Source: CAYPAV01 sp964408805 (GTDB lineage Bacteria > Pseudomonadota > Alphaproteobacteria > UBA8366). Taken from it: DNA of 64,000 nucleotides. This document shows positions 52,791 through 61,197 of this stretch, in pieces; position 1 is the stretch's first letter, and the number at the start of each line of letters is the position of its first letter. The stretch is taken from positions 124,001 to 188,000 of the forward strand of contig CAYPAV010000002.1 in assembly GCA_964408805.1 (NCBI GenBank), read 5' to 3'. The notes beneath the pieces are model-generated. The model saw nothing but the letters and a program-made list of their open reading frames with translations. It made no database searches and had not been told where the DNA came from. A program made the translations under genes and the position numbers.

Positions 52791-54038
52791 CTACTCGCGC
52801 CCAAGGATCGTAATACAGCAAACGCTCTCCTCGATGCCGTAGATGCCGCCGCCGTTCTCGGCGATCGCGAAGCGGGCATCCTCGACCTGGCGTGGGCCGG
52901 CCTCGCCGCGGAGTTGGGTGACCAGTTCGAAAACCTGCCCCAAGCCCGTGGCGCCGATGGGATGTCCCTTGCTTTCGAGACCGCCGGAGGTGTTGATCGG
53001 GATGCGGCCGCCAAGCGCCGTCTCGCCCGATTCCGCCATTCGTCCGCCGGCGCCGAACTCGCAAAAACCGAGGTTTTCCGTCTGGGTAATCTCGGCGAAG
53101 GCGCTGGCGTCGTGAACCTCGGCAAGCGACATGTCTTCGGGTCCGAGGCCGGCCGCCTCATAGGCTCGGTTGGCGGCAAGGTGGGTGATGTGCTTCTCGA
53201 CCTCCTCGACCGCGCGGGAAACACTCGTCCCCAAGAGGGAAGCATGAAGCTTGACCGCCCGCGCCCGCACTTCGGGCGCCAGGCTTCGCAACCGTTCCGC
53301 CCCGCAGACGATCGCGGCCGCCGCCCCGTCGCTGATCGGCGAACACATCGGCAGCGTCAGCGGCCAAGAAATCAACCGCGCCGCCAGGACTTGGTCGATG
53401 TCGTAATCGTCGCGATATTGCGACAGCGGGTTCATGGTCGAGTGATGATGGTTCTTAGCCGCGACGGCGGCGATCTGGCGCTGGGTGCTGCCGAAGGTTT
53501 TCATGTGAAATTTCGCGAAGGCGGCATAGACGTCCATGAAGGGGCTGCGCTTGGTGTTGGGAATATGGGTACCGTCGGGCGGCGACACCCCCTCGCCCAT
53601 CCGGTCCATGCCGGCAAAAGTCTCCTCGACCTTGTGGACGTCGAGGGCCCCGTCGAAAATCTCGAAGGAGCGCGTCTTCTCCGCGTCGTACATCTTGTCG
53701 GCACCAACCGCCAGGACGACTTCGCTCACCCCCGCCTTGACCGCCATATAGGCCCCGTTAAGCGCGGTGGAGGCACTGGCACAGGCGTTCTCGACATTGG
53801 TCATGGGAATGCCCTCGAAACCCATTTCGCGGAGCGCCATCTCGCCGGCGACCAGATGCTGCCCTTCCAGCACACCCTGCGTGGTGTTGGAGAAATAGGC
53901 AGCATCGATGTCGCCCCGCCCGAGCCCCGCATCGCCGAGGGCGGCGTTGACCGCGGTCTCGGTGAACTGCTTGACCGAGGTGTCGAGATAGCGGCCGAAC
54001 GGCGTCATCGAAACGCCAATGATGTAGACATCCGTCAT
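52791..54038 (-). CDS. Thiolase family protein (SCP-x-type acetyl-CoA acyltransferase)
   Basis: This 415-aa thiolase has the nucleophilic cysteine in NVENACASASTALN, the GHP motif in SKGHPIGATG and the glycine-rich C-terminus, in the arrangement of SCP-x/thiolase-like proteins rather than classical AcAT. The ATG at 54038 follows GGGGAT; the frame is open far upstream to 54947 but there it is the antisense of the P450 gene. It is coupled to the LLM gene and suggests side-chain beta-oxidation of a branched substrate. Confidence 0.92.
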   Translation of the reverse strand: MTDVYIIGVSMTPFGRYLDTSVKQFTETAVNAALGDAGLGRGDIDAAYFSNTTQGVLEGQHLVAGEMALREMGFEGIPMTNVENACASASTALNGAYMAVKAGVSEVVLAVGADKMYDAEKTRSFEIFDGALDVHKVEETFAGMDRMGEGVSPPDGTHIPNTKRSPFMDVYAAFAKFHMKTFGSTQRQIAAVAAKNHHHSTMNPLSQYRDDYDIDQVLAARLISWPLTLPMCSPISDGAAAAIVCGAERLRSLAPEVRARAVKLHASLLGTSVSRAVEEVEKHITHLAANRAYEAAGLGPEDMSLAEVHDASAFAEITQTENLGFCEFGAGGRMAESGETALGGRIPINTSGGLESKGHPIGATGLGQVFELVTQLRGEAGPRQVEDARFAIAENGGGIYGIEESVCCITILGRE

Positions 54039-54143
54039 CGGACGATCCCCTTCGCAAGAGGCGTGGTGGATCATGGTATTGGCCGGAATATATTGGACAA
54101 GCGCCAATTTTTCCGCCGATTTCATGCGGGGAGTGGAAAATCG

Positions 54144-55196
54144 ATGAATAATGCATCGCGGGTGCGAGAACCGGCCAAGGTCGACCCCCTGTCGGCCACC
54201 GACTTGACCGACCCGGCGATCGTCGCCGACCCGCATCCCACCTACGGCGCGCTGCTGGCTAGAACGCCCGTGGTTTGGAACGACCAATTGAAGGGATGGG
54301 TTCTGACCCGCCACGCCGACGTTCAGCGGGCCCTTCGCGATCCGGGTCTCTCGGTCGAGAAGCTCCAACCCTTCGTAGCGCGCAGCCAGTCGGAACAGCG
54401 GGACGAGGTGGAGGCACTCGGCCGAGTGTTGAGCGATTGGATGGTGTTCCGCGACCCGCCGCGGCACACGAACCTCCGACGTGCCCTGAAGGACGCCTTC
54501 ATGCCGGCCGAGATCGCCGCCCTGGCGCCGCGCGTCCGGGCGATCGCGGATGACCTTCTCGCCGAAGTGACGGAACGTTCGGATTGGGAATTCGTCGATG
54601 CCTTCGCGGGCCCGATGCCGACCTACGTGATCGGCGATCTTTTCGGCCTGCCGCGCGAAGAGATCCCGCAGCTTCGGGTCTGGTCCGATCACCTCGGCCG
54701 CTTCGTTCTGGCGGCGACCGACGATGACGATATCTATTCCAAGGCGGGAGCCGCCGTCCGCGCCATGACCGACCGCTTCGCCCAATTGGTCGATGACCAT
54801 CGCGCCCGCCCCCGGGACGATTTCACCTCGCGGCTGATCGAGAACGGCGCCGAACTGACCAATGACGAGATCGTCCACACCCTGGTCCTGATTCTCTGGG
54901 CGGGACATGAGACGACGACCAATCTTCTGGCGACGAGCTTGTTCCATCTCGCCCGCGATCCCGAAAGCTACCGGCGGCTACGCGACGCACCGGAGCTGAT
55001 CCCCCAAGCGGTCGACGAGTTCCTGCGCCTCGACGGGCCGGCGCAAATGCTCGTCCGGCTGGCGAAGGAGGACGTCAGCTATGGCGGCCAATCGATTCGG
55101 GCGGGGGAGCGGCGTCATGACGGTCGCGATCGTCGGCGGATTCGCGAAGGAAACCCCGACCAAGCGGTGCAACTTGTCCTAGCTCCGCCGCGCTGA
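54144..55196 (+). pseudogene. Cytochrome P450, truncated before the haem-binding loop
   Basis: Residues 1-323 are a clear bacterial P450 with DWMVFRDPPRHTNLRRAL, the I-helix AGHETTT at 253-259 and the K-helix ExxR (E292-FLR). After GQSIRAGER the reading changes to an arginine-rich tail and stops at 350. The meander and the cysteine haem loop (FGxGxHxCxG), normally 80-100 further residues, are missing, and the next gene starts 12 bases later. Shifting frame after GER gives VMTV, as expected in a P450, but continuity fails shortly after. The gene is therefore a frameshifted and deleted remnant. Confidence 0.85.
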
Positions 55197-55207
55197 AAGG
55201 ATCGACC

Positions 55208-56224
55208 ATGGAATACGGCTACTTCATGCGGGGCCAATATCCCCAAAGCGACGACATCGAGAAGAAGTTCCACCACTCGGTGGAGCAGGCCCGCCTCGCC
55301 GACGAACTCGGCTTCACCTACCTCCTCAAGGGACAGCACTATTCGAGCCATCCCTTCCAGGCCCTGCAGCAGGTACCCTATCTGGCCCGGATTATGGTCG
55401 AGGCCCCGAACGTCAAGCTGGTGACCGGCATCACCCTGTTGCCGCTGCACAAACCGCTCGACATCGCCGAACAGCTGGCGACCCTCGACATCATGTCCGG
55501 CGGCCGGCTGGTCTTCGGCTCCGGGATCGGCTACCGCGAGGTCGAGTTCAAGGCCTTCGGCACCGGCATGAGCGAACGCGGCAAGCGTTTCGAGGAAGGC
55601 CTGATCGCGATCCGCCGCCTCTGGACCGAGGATTTCGTGTCCATGCAGGGTTCGCATTTCGAACTCGACGAGGCCTGCGTCTCCGCGAAACCCTTGCAGA
55701 AACCGACCCCGCCGTTCTGGATCGGCGCCAACAACGACGTCGCGGTTCGGCGCGCCGCGCGGATGGCCGATACCTGGTTCATCAACCCCCATCAGCGAAT
55801 GGACACCATCGCCCGCCAGCTCAGCCTCTATCGTCAGACACTGGCCGAGTTGGAGAAACCGGAACCCTACATCCTGCCCCTGATGCGGGAATGCTTCGTC
55901 GCCGAAACGGAGGCCAAGGCGGTCGAACTCGCCCGCCCCTATCTCGAAGCGAAGTACAAGGCCTATCACGAATGGGGCCAGGACAAGGCGATGCCGAAGG
56001 GCGACGACGACCTGTCGCTCGACTTCGACGAACTAGTCGAGGATCGCTTCCTGCTCGGCTCGCCGGAGCAGGTGGCCGAGCAGATCATCGGCTACAACCG
56101 CCAGCTCGGCGTCAATCTGATGATCCTCGGCGTGCAGTGGGTCGGCATGCCCCAGCAACAGGTCCTCGATTCGATGCGGCTTTTCGCCGAGGAGGTCATG
56201 CCACGGGTCAATTCGGCGGTTTAG
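55208..56224 (+). CDS. LLM-class flavin-dependent oxidoreductase
   Basis: This 338-aa luciferase-like monooxygenase has MEYGYFMRGQYP, LATLDIMSGGRLVFGSGIGYREVEF and LQKPTPPFWIGANND. It starts a plus-strand run with enoyl-CoA hydratase, GST, SDR and epoxide hydrolase. AAAGGATCGACC precedes the ATG. The deletion that removed the P450 end stops just before this gene, which itself appears intact. Confidence 0.9.
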   Translation: MEYGYFMRGQYPQSDDIEKKFHHSVEQARLADELGFTYLLKGQHYSSHPFQALQQVPYLARIMVEAPNVKLVTGITLLPLHKPLDIAEQLATLDIMSGGRLVFGSGIGYREVEFKAFGTGMSERGKRFEEGLIAIRRLWTEDFVSMQGSHFELDEACVSAKPLQKPTPPFWIGANNDVAVRRAARMADTWFINPHQRMDTIARQLSLYRQTLAELEKPEPYILPLMRECFVAETEAKAVELARPYLEAKYKAYHEWGQDKAMPKGDDDLSLDFDELVEDRFLLGSPEQVAEQIIGYNRQLGVNLMILGVQWVGMPQQQVLDSMRLFAEEVMPRVNSAV

Positions 56225-56248
56225 TCGTCGGGAAGAGAGGACAACGTC

Positions 56249-57037
56249 ATGGGTCAATCCGACGACGATCTTGTTCTGGTCGATTTCGACGACCGGGGGA
56301 CGGAGGGCAGAATCGCCCGGGTCACCTTCAACAATCCGGAAAAGCGGAACGCGCTTGGTGTCGGCGGCAAGGTCCGCTTCATCGAGGTGATGGCCGAGTT
56401 GAAGCATGACGAGACGCTTCGCGCCCTCGTGCTCACCGGGGCGGGCGATAAATCCTTCGTCGGCGGCAGCAACTTGGCCGAGATGCGCCACTACACACCG
56501 GCCGACGGCGATGCGGCCTCGACCAAGACGCATTACGCCTGCGATGCCGTCCGCACCTTTCCCGTGCCCGTAATCGCCCGGATCAACGGGTATTGTTTTG
56601 GATCCGGAATGGAAATCGCGGCGGCGGCCGATCTTCGCGTCGCGGCCGATCATGCTAAATTCGGCATGCCCGAGACCCGCTTCGGCATTCCGTCCGGCAT
56701 GGAGGCGGCTTTGCTCCCGCGCCTCGTCGGCTGGGGCAAGGCGGTGGAGCTGGTACTGACCGGCGATCATATCGACGCGGCCGAGGCGGCCCGGATCGGC
56801 TTCCTGCAGAAACTCGTTCCCTATGCGGACCTCGACGCGGCGATCGAGGCCTGGCTCGCCTCCCTGCTGGCCTGCGGCCCGAACGCGATCCGGGTGCAAA
56901 AAGCCCTGATCAACGACTGGGAGCGGATGTCGCTAACCGACGCCGCCAAGGTCGGCATCACCGCGATCGCGGGTTGCTACGGAACCGAGGAACCGCGCCG
57001 GCTGATGACCGCCTTCCTGGAACGCAAAAAGGGATAG
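56249..57037 (+). CDS. Enoyl-CoA hydratase/isomerase-family protein
   Basis: This 262-aa crotonase-fold protein has DKSFVGGSNLAEM and NGYCFGSGMEIAAAADLRVA for the oxyanion hole, and PETRFGIPSGMEAALLPRLVGWGKA. The glutamates used for hydration by classical enoyl-CoA hydratase are not clearly conserved, so an isomerase or hydrolase role is possible. It is 24 bases after the LLM gene and 12 before the GST gene on the same strand. Confidence 0.9.
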   Translation: MGQSDDDLVLVDFDDRGTEGRIARVTFNNPEKRNALGVGGKVRFIEVMAELKHDETLRALVLTGAGDKSFVGGSNLAEMRHYTPADGDAASTKTHYACDAVRTFPVPVIARINGYCFGSGMEIAAAADLRVAADHAKFGMPETRFGIPSGMEAALLPRLVGWGKAVELVLTGDHIDAAEAARIGFLQKLVPYADLDAAIEAWLASLLACGPNAIRVQKALINDWERMSLTDAAKVGITAIAGCYGTEEPRRLMTAFLERKKG

Positions 57038-57049
57038 AGGGTCCAAGGG

Positions 57050-57700
57050 ATGCGTCTTATCGGCCGCTACGCCTCGCCCTTCGTCCGCCGCGTCGCCGTC
57101 ACCATGCAGGTCCAGGGCCTGCCTTACACCCATGTCCCGATGATGCCCTTCGGGCCCGAAAAGTCGGAGCTCACACGTTTCAATCCGGTTGCCCGGGTGC
57201 CGGTCCTCGAACTCGATGACGGGGAATGCCTGATCGACAGCATGGCGATCCTGGATCATCTAGAGTCGCTCGTCGCCCCCGAGCGGGCATTGGTGCCAAG
57301 GGAGGGTCCCGAACGCCGCCATGTTCTATCGCGTCTCGCGGTCATGCAGGGTGTGAGCGACAAACTGGTCGCCGTTCTCTATGAATGCCACTTCCGGCCG
57401 CGCGAGCTGTGGCATCGGCCCTGGATCGATGCCTGCGAGACGCAGATCCGCGACGGCTTCGCCTGGCTCGAGGACGCGTTCGAAGGCGACTGGCTGACGG
57501 GCGAGCGAATGACCCAGGCGGATTTGACACTCGCGGTCTTCTGGGAATTCGGAAAATTGCGGCGTCCGGGCTTTTTCGGTCGTCTCGAATACCCAAAGAT
57601 CGAGGCGCTTTCGGAACGGCTTCGGGCAACGCCCGCGTTCCAGGCAACCACGCCGGAAGAAATGAAACTATCGGACGACCTTTCGTCCAAAGAAGGCTAA
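57050..57700 (+). CDS. Glutathione S-transferase family protein
   Basis: This 216-aa GST has an N-terminal thioredoxin-like domain beginning MRLIGRYASPFVRRVAVTM, a cis-proline region (VARVPVLELDDGECLIDSMAIL) and an alpha-helical C-domain with WLTGERMTQADLTLAVFW. Ser9 in SPFVRR is a candidate glutathione-activating residue. With the downstream epoxide hydrolase it suggests handling of reactive epoxides or electrophiles. Confidence 0.92.
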   Translation: MRLIGRYASPFVRRVAVTMQVQGLPYTHVPMMPFGPEKSELTRFNPVARVPVLELDDGECLIDSMAILDHLESLVAPERALVPREGPERRHVLSRLAVMQGVSDKLVAVLYECHFRPRELWHRPWIDACETQIRDGFAWLEDAFEGDWLTGERMTQADLTLAVFWEFGKLRRPGFFGRLEYPKIEALSERLRATPAFQATTPEEMKLSDDLSSKEG

Positions 57701-57720
57701 CGGCCAAGGGAGTAATATCG

Positions 57721-58518
57721 ATGGACGAATTCGGTCTAACGGACAAGGTGGCACTGGTCTCGGGCGGAGGGGCCTTGGATGACGGGATCGGCAACGGCCG
57801 GGCGGCGGCGATCCTGCTGGCCCGCGCAGGCGCCAAGGTCGCGGTGGCCGATCGCGTGCTGGAGGCCGCCGAGCGCACCGTCGCCATGATTGAGAAGGAG
57901 GGCGGCGAGGCCACGGCCTTCGCCGGCGACGTCACCGACGAGGGCGACTGCAAGGCCTTGATCGCCGCCGTGCTCGACCGTTATGACCGACTCGACGGGC
58001 TCGACAATAATGTCGGCATCGGCAGCCGGGGCAGCGTCGTCGAGGAGGACCCCGAGACTTGGCGGAAGGTGATGCGGGTAAATGTCGAAAGCATGTTCCT
58101 GCTTTCCAAATACGCGATTCCGGCGATGATCGAGTCCGGCGACGGCGGGGCGATCGTCAACATCTCGTCGATCTCGGCGCTACGCGCGCGGGGGCTCACC
58201 ACCTACACCGCATCAAAGGGCGCGGTAATCGCTCTCTCCCGCGCCATGGCGGTCGATCACGGTCCAGACGGGATCCGCGTCAACTGCATCGCGCCCGGGC
58301 CGGTCTATACGCCGATGGTCTACGGCCGCGGCATGAGCGAGAAAGCCCGCGAGCAGCGCAAGAATGCCTCGGTCCTCGGTATCGAAGGCACCGGTTGGGA
58401 TATCGGCCAGGCGGTTCGCTTCCTGCTCTCGGACCAAGCGGGCTTCATCACCGGCCACACATTGGTCGTCGACGGCGGCGCCACGCTTAAAGGCCCCGAG
58501 CGGGATACGGCGGGTTAG
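57721..58518 (+). CDS. SDR-family oxidoreductase
   Basis: This 265-aa short-chain dehydrogenase has a slightly extended cofactor loop SGGGALDDGIGNGRA, DNNVG in place of the usual NNAG, catalytic YTASKGA and a C-terminal TGHTLVVDGGATL. AAGGGAG precedes the ATG. It sits between the GST and the epoxide hydrolase, whose start follows its stop by one base, so the genes are tightly linked. Confidence 0.9.
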   Translation: MDEFGLTDKVALVSGGGALDDGIGNGRAAAILLARAGAKVAVADRVLEAAERTVAMIEKEGGEATAFAGDVTDEGDCKALIAAVLDRYDRLDGLDNNVGIGSRGSVVEEDPETWRKVMRVNVESMFLLSKYAIPAMIESGDGGAIVNISSISALRARGLTTYTASKGAVIALSRAMAVDHGPDGIRVNCIAPGPVYTPMVYGRGMSEKAREQRKNASVLGIEGTGWDIGQAVRFLLSDQAGFITGHTLVVDGGATLKGPERDTAG

Positions 58519-58519
58519 C

Positions 58520-59698
58520 ATGGGACGGGAATTCAAGATCGAGATTCCGGACGAGGTCCTGGAGGATCTGGCGCGGCGCCTTGCCATGACCCGCTGGCCG
58601 GACGAACCCCGGGCGGCGGGCTGGGCGTTCGGTGCCAATCTCGATTATATGCGGCAATTGGTGGATTATTGGCAGGATGGGTTCGACTGGCGCCAGGCGG
58701 AGGCGCGCCTCAATCGGTTTTCCCATTTCATGACCCTTCTGGAAACGGCGCCCGACGATGCGGATTTGAACGAGACGCTGAACATCCATTATATCCATGA
58801 AAAGGGCAGCGGCGAGAACCCCTTGCCGCTGCTTCTCCTGCATGGCTGGCCGGGCTCGGTTGTCGAATTTCTCGACGTGATCGAACCCCTGGCCCATCCC
58901 GAACGCTTCGGCGGCGATGTCGCGGACGCCTTCGATGTGATTGCTCCCTCGCTGCCGGGCTTTGGCTTTTCCGAGATCCCCGAGACGACGCTCGGCCCCG
59001 CCGCCGTCGCCGGCATGTTCGCGCGTTTGATGCGGGAGTCGCTCGGCTATCCGGAGTATGTCGTCCAAGGCGGCGATTGGGGCGGGATTATCGCCGGGCG
59101 CATCGCCCTCGACCATCCAGACGGACTCAAGGCTTTGCACGTCAATATCGTGCCGCTCCGACCCGACACCGGGAAAGACGCGCCCGAACTCACGGCGGAA
59201 GAGCAGGACTGGATGTCGCAGACGAGGCGGCACCTTCGCAACGAGACCGCCTACCAGGACATCCAGGCAACCAAGCCGCAGACCCTTGCCTACGGGCTGA
59301 CCGACTCGCCGGTCGGGCTCGCCGCCTGGATCACCGAGAAATTTCACGTCTGGACCGATCCGGACGCGGCCGGACCGCCTTTCTCGATGGACGATCTCTT
59401 GACCAACATCATGGTCTACTGGGTGACTGGCACGATCAACGCCTCGACGCGGATCTATCGGGGATTCCGGGAAGAGCGTTGCGGCGTCCTATTGCCGGGT
59501 CAGCGGGTCGAGCCGCCGCTCGGGCTGTTCCTGCCCCCGAACGATCTCTTCCCGCCGCCGCCCGCCAGCTGGCTGGCGCGTCTCGGCAATGTGCGGCACG
59601 AAACGCGGCCGGAGAAGGGCGGCCATTTCACGGCGCTGGAAATCGGTCCCGAGCTAATCCGGGACATGCGCGCGTTCTTCCGTACGCACGCCCGATAA
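58520..59698 (+). CDS. Epoxide hydrolase, EHN-type alpha/beta hydrolase
   Basis: This 392-aa protein has the N-terminal epoxide-hydrolase domain (EDLARRLAMTRWPDEP), the oxyanion motif LHGWPGSVVEF, the nucleophile Asp in QGGDWGGIIAG, and the late catalytic histidine in KGGHFTALE. Microsomal-type epoxide hydrolases open epoxides to diols. It ends the LLM-ECH-GST-SDR-EH run and is followed after 54 bases by the SDH-like operon. Confidence 0.92.
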   Translation: MGREFKIEIPDEVLEDLARRLAMTRWPDEPRAAGWAFGANLDYMRQLVDYWQDGFDWRQAEARLNRFSHFMTLLETAPDDADLNETLNIHYIHEKGSGENPLPLLLLHGWPGSVVEFLDVIEPLAHPERFGGDVADAFDVIAPSLPGFGFSEIPETTLGPAAVAGMFARLMRESLGYPEYVVQGGDWGGIIAGRIALDHPDGLKALHVNIVPLRPDTGKDAPELTAEEQDWMSQTRRHLRNETAYQDIQATKPQTLAYGLTDSPVGLAAWITEKFHVWTDPDAAGPPFSMDDLLTNIMVYWVTGTINASTRIYRGFREERCGVLLPGQRVEPPLGLFLPPNDLFPPPPASWLARLGNVRHETRPEKGGHFTALEIGPELIRDMRAFFRTHAR

Positions 59699-59752
59699 AT
59701 CGGTCGATACGGCCTGTCCATTTAGGCCGACGGCCCCATAATACCTCCCGCG

Positions 59753-60496
59753 ATGACGACAGATTCCGAAAGCAAAGATCTGAGTGCGCTGAGCGTCGAA
59801 ATTTGGCGCGGCGCGGCCGAGGGCGAGTTCCAAACCTATACGGTGCCGCACGAGGCCAATCAGACGATCCTCGACGTGGTCACCTACGTGCAGCGGAAGC
59901 TGGATCCGACGCTTTCGTACCGCTTCGCCTGCCGGGTCGGCATGTGCGGAACCTGCGCGATGACGGTCAACGGGTCGCCGCGCTGGACCTGCCGGACACA
60001 TGTCTCGAAGGTGCTGCGGGACGGCAATCGGGTGCGGATCGGCCCCTTGCGGAACCTCCCGGTCATCAAGGATCTCGCGACCGACATGACCGTCTTCTTC
60101 GAGAAATGGCAAAAGGCGGGTGGCCAATTCAAACCCTCCAAGCCGGACGCGCCGGCATTCGAGACCGTGCCGCCCGGCGATAAGACCCGGGCGGTCGCCG
60201 ATGCAGGGATCGAATGCATTGGTTGCGCGGTTTGCTATGCCGCTTGCGATGTCGTCGCCTGGAACGAGGATTACCTGGGACCGGCTGCCCTCAACCGGGC
60301 CTGGACCCTGGTCAACGACGTCCGCGATGGCGACCGCGACTGGCATATCGCCCAAGCGGCGGCGGATGCCGGTTGCCACGCCTGCCACACACACGGCAAC
60401 TGCGCCAACCATTGCCCGAAGCAACTCAACCCGACCGCCGCGATCGCCGGGTTGAAACGGGCGAGTTTCGGGGCCGCCCTGCGCGGAAAAATCTGA
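59753..60496 (+). CDS. Fumarate reductase/succinate dehydrogenase iron-sulfur subunit-like protein
   Basis: This 247-aa protein has the plant-type [2Fe-2S] motif CRVGMCGTC plus a later Cys, then CIGCAVCYAAC and CHACHTHGNCANHCP for the [4Fe-4S] and [3Fe-4S] clusters, as in SdhB/FrdB. It is the first gene of an Fe-S subunit, two membrane subunits, flavoprotein operon, an order (B-C-D-A) unlike the usual sdhCDAB. It passes electrons between the flavoprotein and the membrane subunits. Confidence 0.92.
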   Translation: MTTDSESKDLSALSVEIWRGAAEGEFQTYTVPHEANQTILDVVTYVQRKLDPTLSYRFACRVGMCGTCAMTVNGSPRWTCRTHVSKVLRDGNRVRIGPLRNLPVIKDLATDMTVFFEKWQKAGGQFKPSKPDAPAFETVPPGDKTRAVADAGIECIGCAVCYAACDVVAWNEDYLGPAALNRAWTLVNDVRDGDRDWHIAQAAADAGCHACHTHGNCANHCPKQLNPTAAIAGLKRASFGAALRGKI

Positions 60497-60504
60497 GGCG
60501 GGCC

Positions 60505-60840
60505 GTGAGCGGACGTCTCGAACTATGGCTTTTCGTGGCGCAGCGCCTTTCCGCGATGGTGCTGGCGCCCCTGGTTCTGATCCATCTCGTCACCATGGTC
60601 TACGCGATCCAAGGCGGGTTGAGCGCGGCCGAGATCCTGGCCCGGACCGAGGGCAGTCTCCCCTGGGCTCTGATCTACGGGCTCTTCGTGCTGGCCGCCG
60701 GTATCCATGGCGCCATCGGCCTTCGCACCATCATCGGCGAGATGACGCCGGTCGGCGATACCGGCCGGAACGGTTTGGCCATCCTGTTCGCGATCGCCGT
60801 CTTAGGGCTCGGCTTTCGCGCCGTGGGGGCCGTGACATGA
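60505..60840 (+). CDS. SDH/fumarate reductase membrane subunit, first (SdhC-like)
   Basis: A 111-aa frame starts with GTG at 60505 after GAGGCGGG and has three hydrophobic segments with histidines in MVLAPLVLIHLVTMVY and GIHGAIGLRTI, suitable haem b ligands. It resembles the small FrdC/SdhC-type anchors. Its stop overlaps the next start as ATGA. Confidence 0.82.
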   Translation: MSGRLELWLFVAQRLSAMVLAPLVLIHLVTMVYAIQGGLSAAEILARTEGSLPWALIYGLFVLAAGIHGAIGLRTIIGEMTPVGDTGRNGLAILFAIAVLGLGFRAVGAVT

Positions 60841-61184
60841 CCGATCCGGTGACGACGCGTAACCACCCCTCCTACTGGGCCTTCGCGGTGCACCGGGTCT
60901 CGGGCTTGGCGCTGGCGGTCTTCTTGCCGGTCCATCTCTACGTCATCGGTCTTGCGATCGAAGGCGCGGCGGCGCTCGACGGGTTCCTGGCTTGGACCGA
61001 TTCTCCCTGGGTGAAGGCGGCCGAGACGGGGTTGGTTCTATTGCTCGCGGCGCATATGACGGGCGGGTTGCGGCTGCTCGCGGTCGAATTCCTGCCCTGG
61101 AGCGACGCGCAGAAATCGCTGATCGCGGTTGCGGCGGGCGTCGCCGCGGCGATTGGTCTAATATTCCTCCTGCGGGCGCTTTAG
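60837..61184 (+). CDS. SDH/fumarate reductase membrane subunit, second (SdhD-like, cytochrome b556)
   Basis: This 115-aa protein has FAVHRVSGLALAVFLPVHLYVIG, the SdhC/SdhD haem and quinone signature, and three hydrophobic segments. It overlaps the previous gene by 4 bases and precedes the flavoprotein by 13. Together the two anchors form a cytochrome b unit linking the complex to the quinone pool. Confidence 0.85.
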   Translation: MTDPVTTRNHPSYWAFAVHRVSGLALAVFLPVHLYVIGLAIEGAAALDGFLAWTDSPWVKAAETGLVLLLAAHMTGGLRLLAVEFLPWSDAQKSLIAVAAGVAAAIGLIFLLRAL

Positions 61185-61197
61185 GTCTGGGGACGTG

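Noticed and set aside
54039..54947. N-terminal extension of the thiolase frame to 718 aa
   Set aside because: The extension is antisense to the P450 gene and unlike any thiolase; a good ATG with GGGGAT lies at 54038.
55080..55196. Selenocysteine or programmed shift in the P450
   Set aside because: No frame restores the haem-binding cysteine loop before the next gene; sequence is missing, not recoded.
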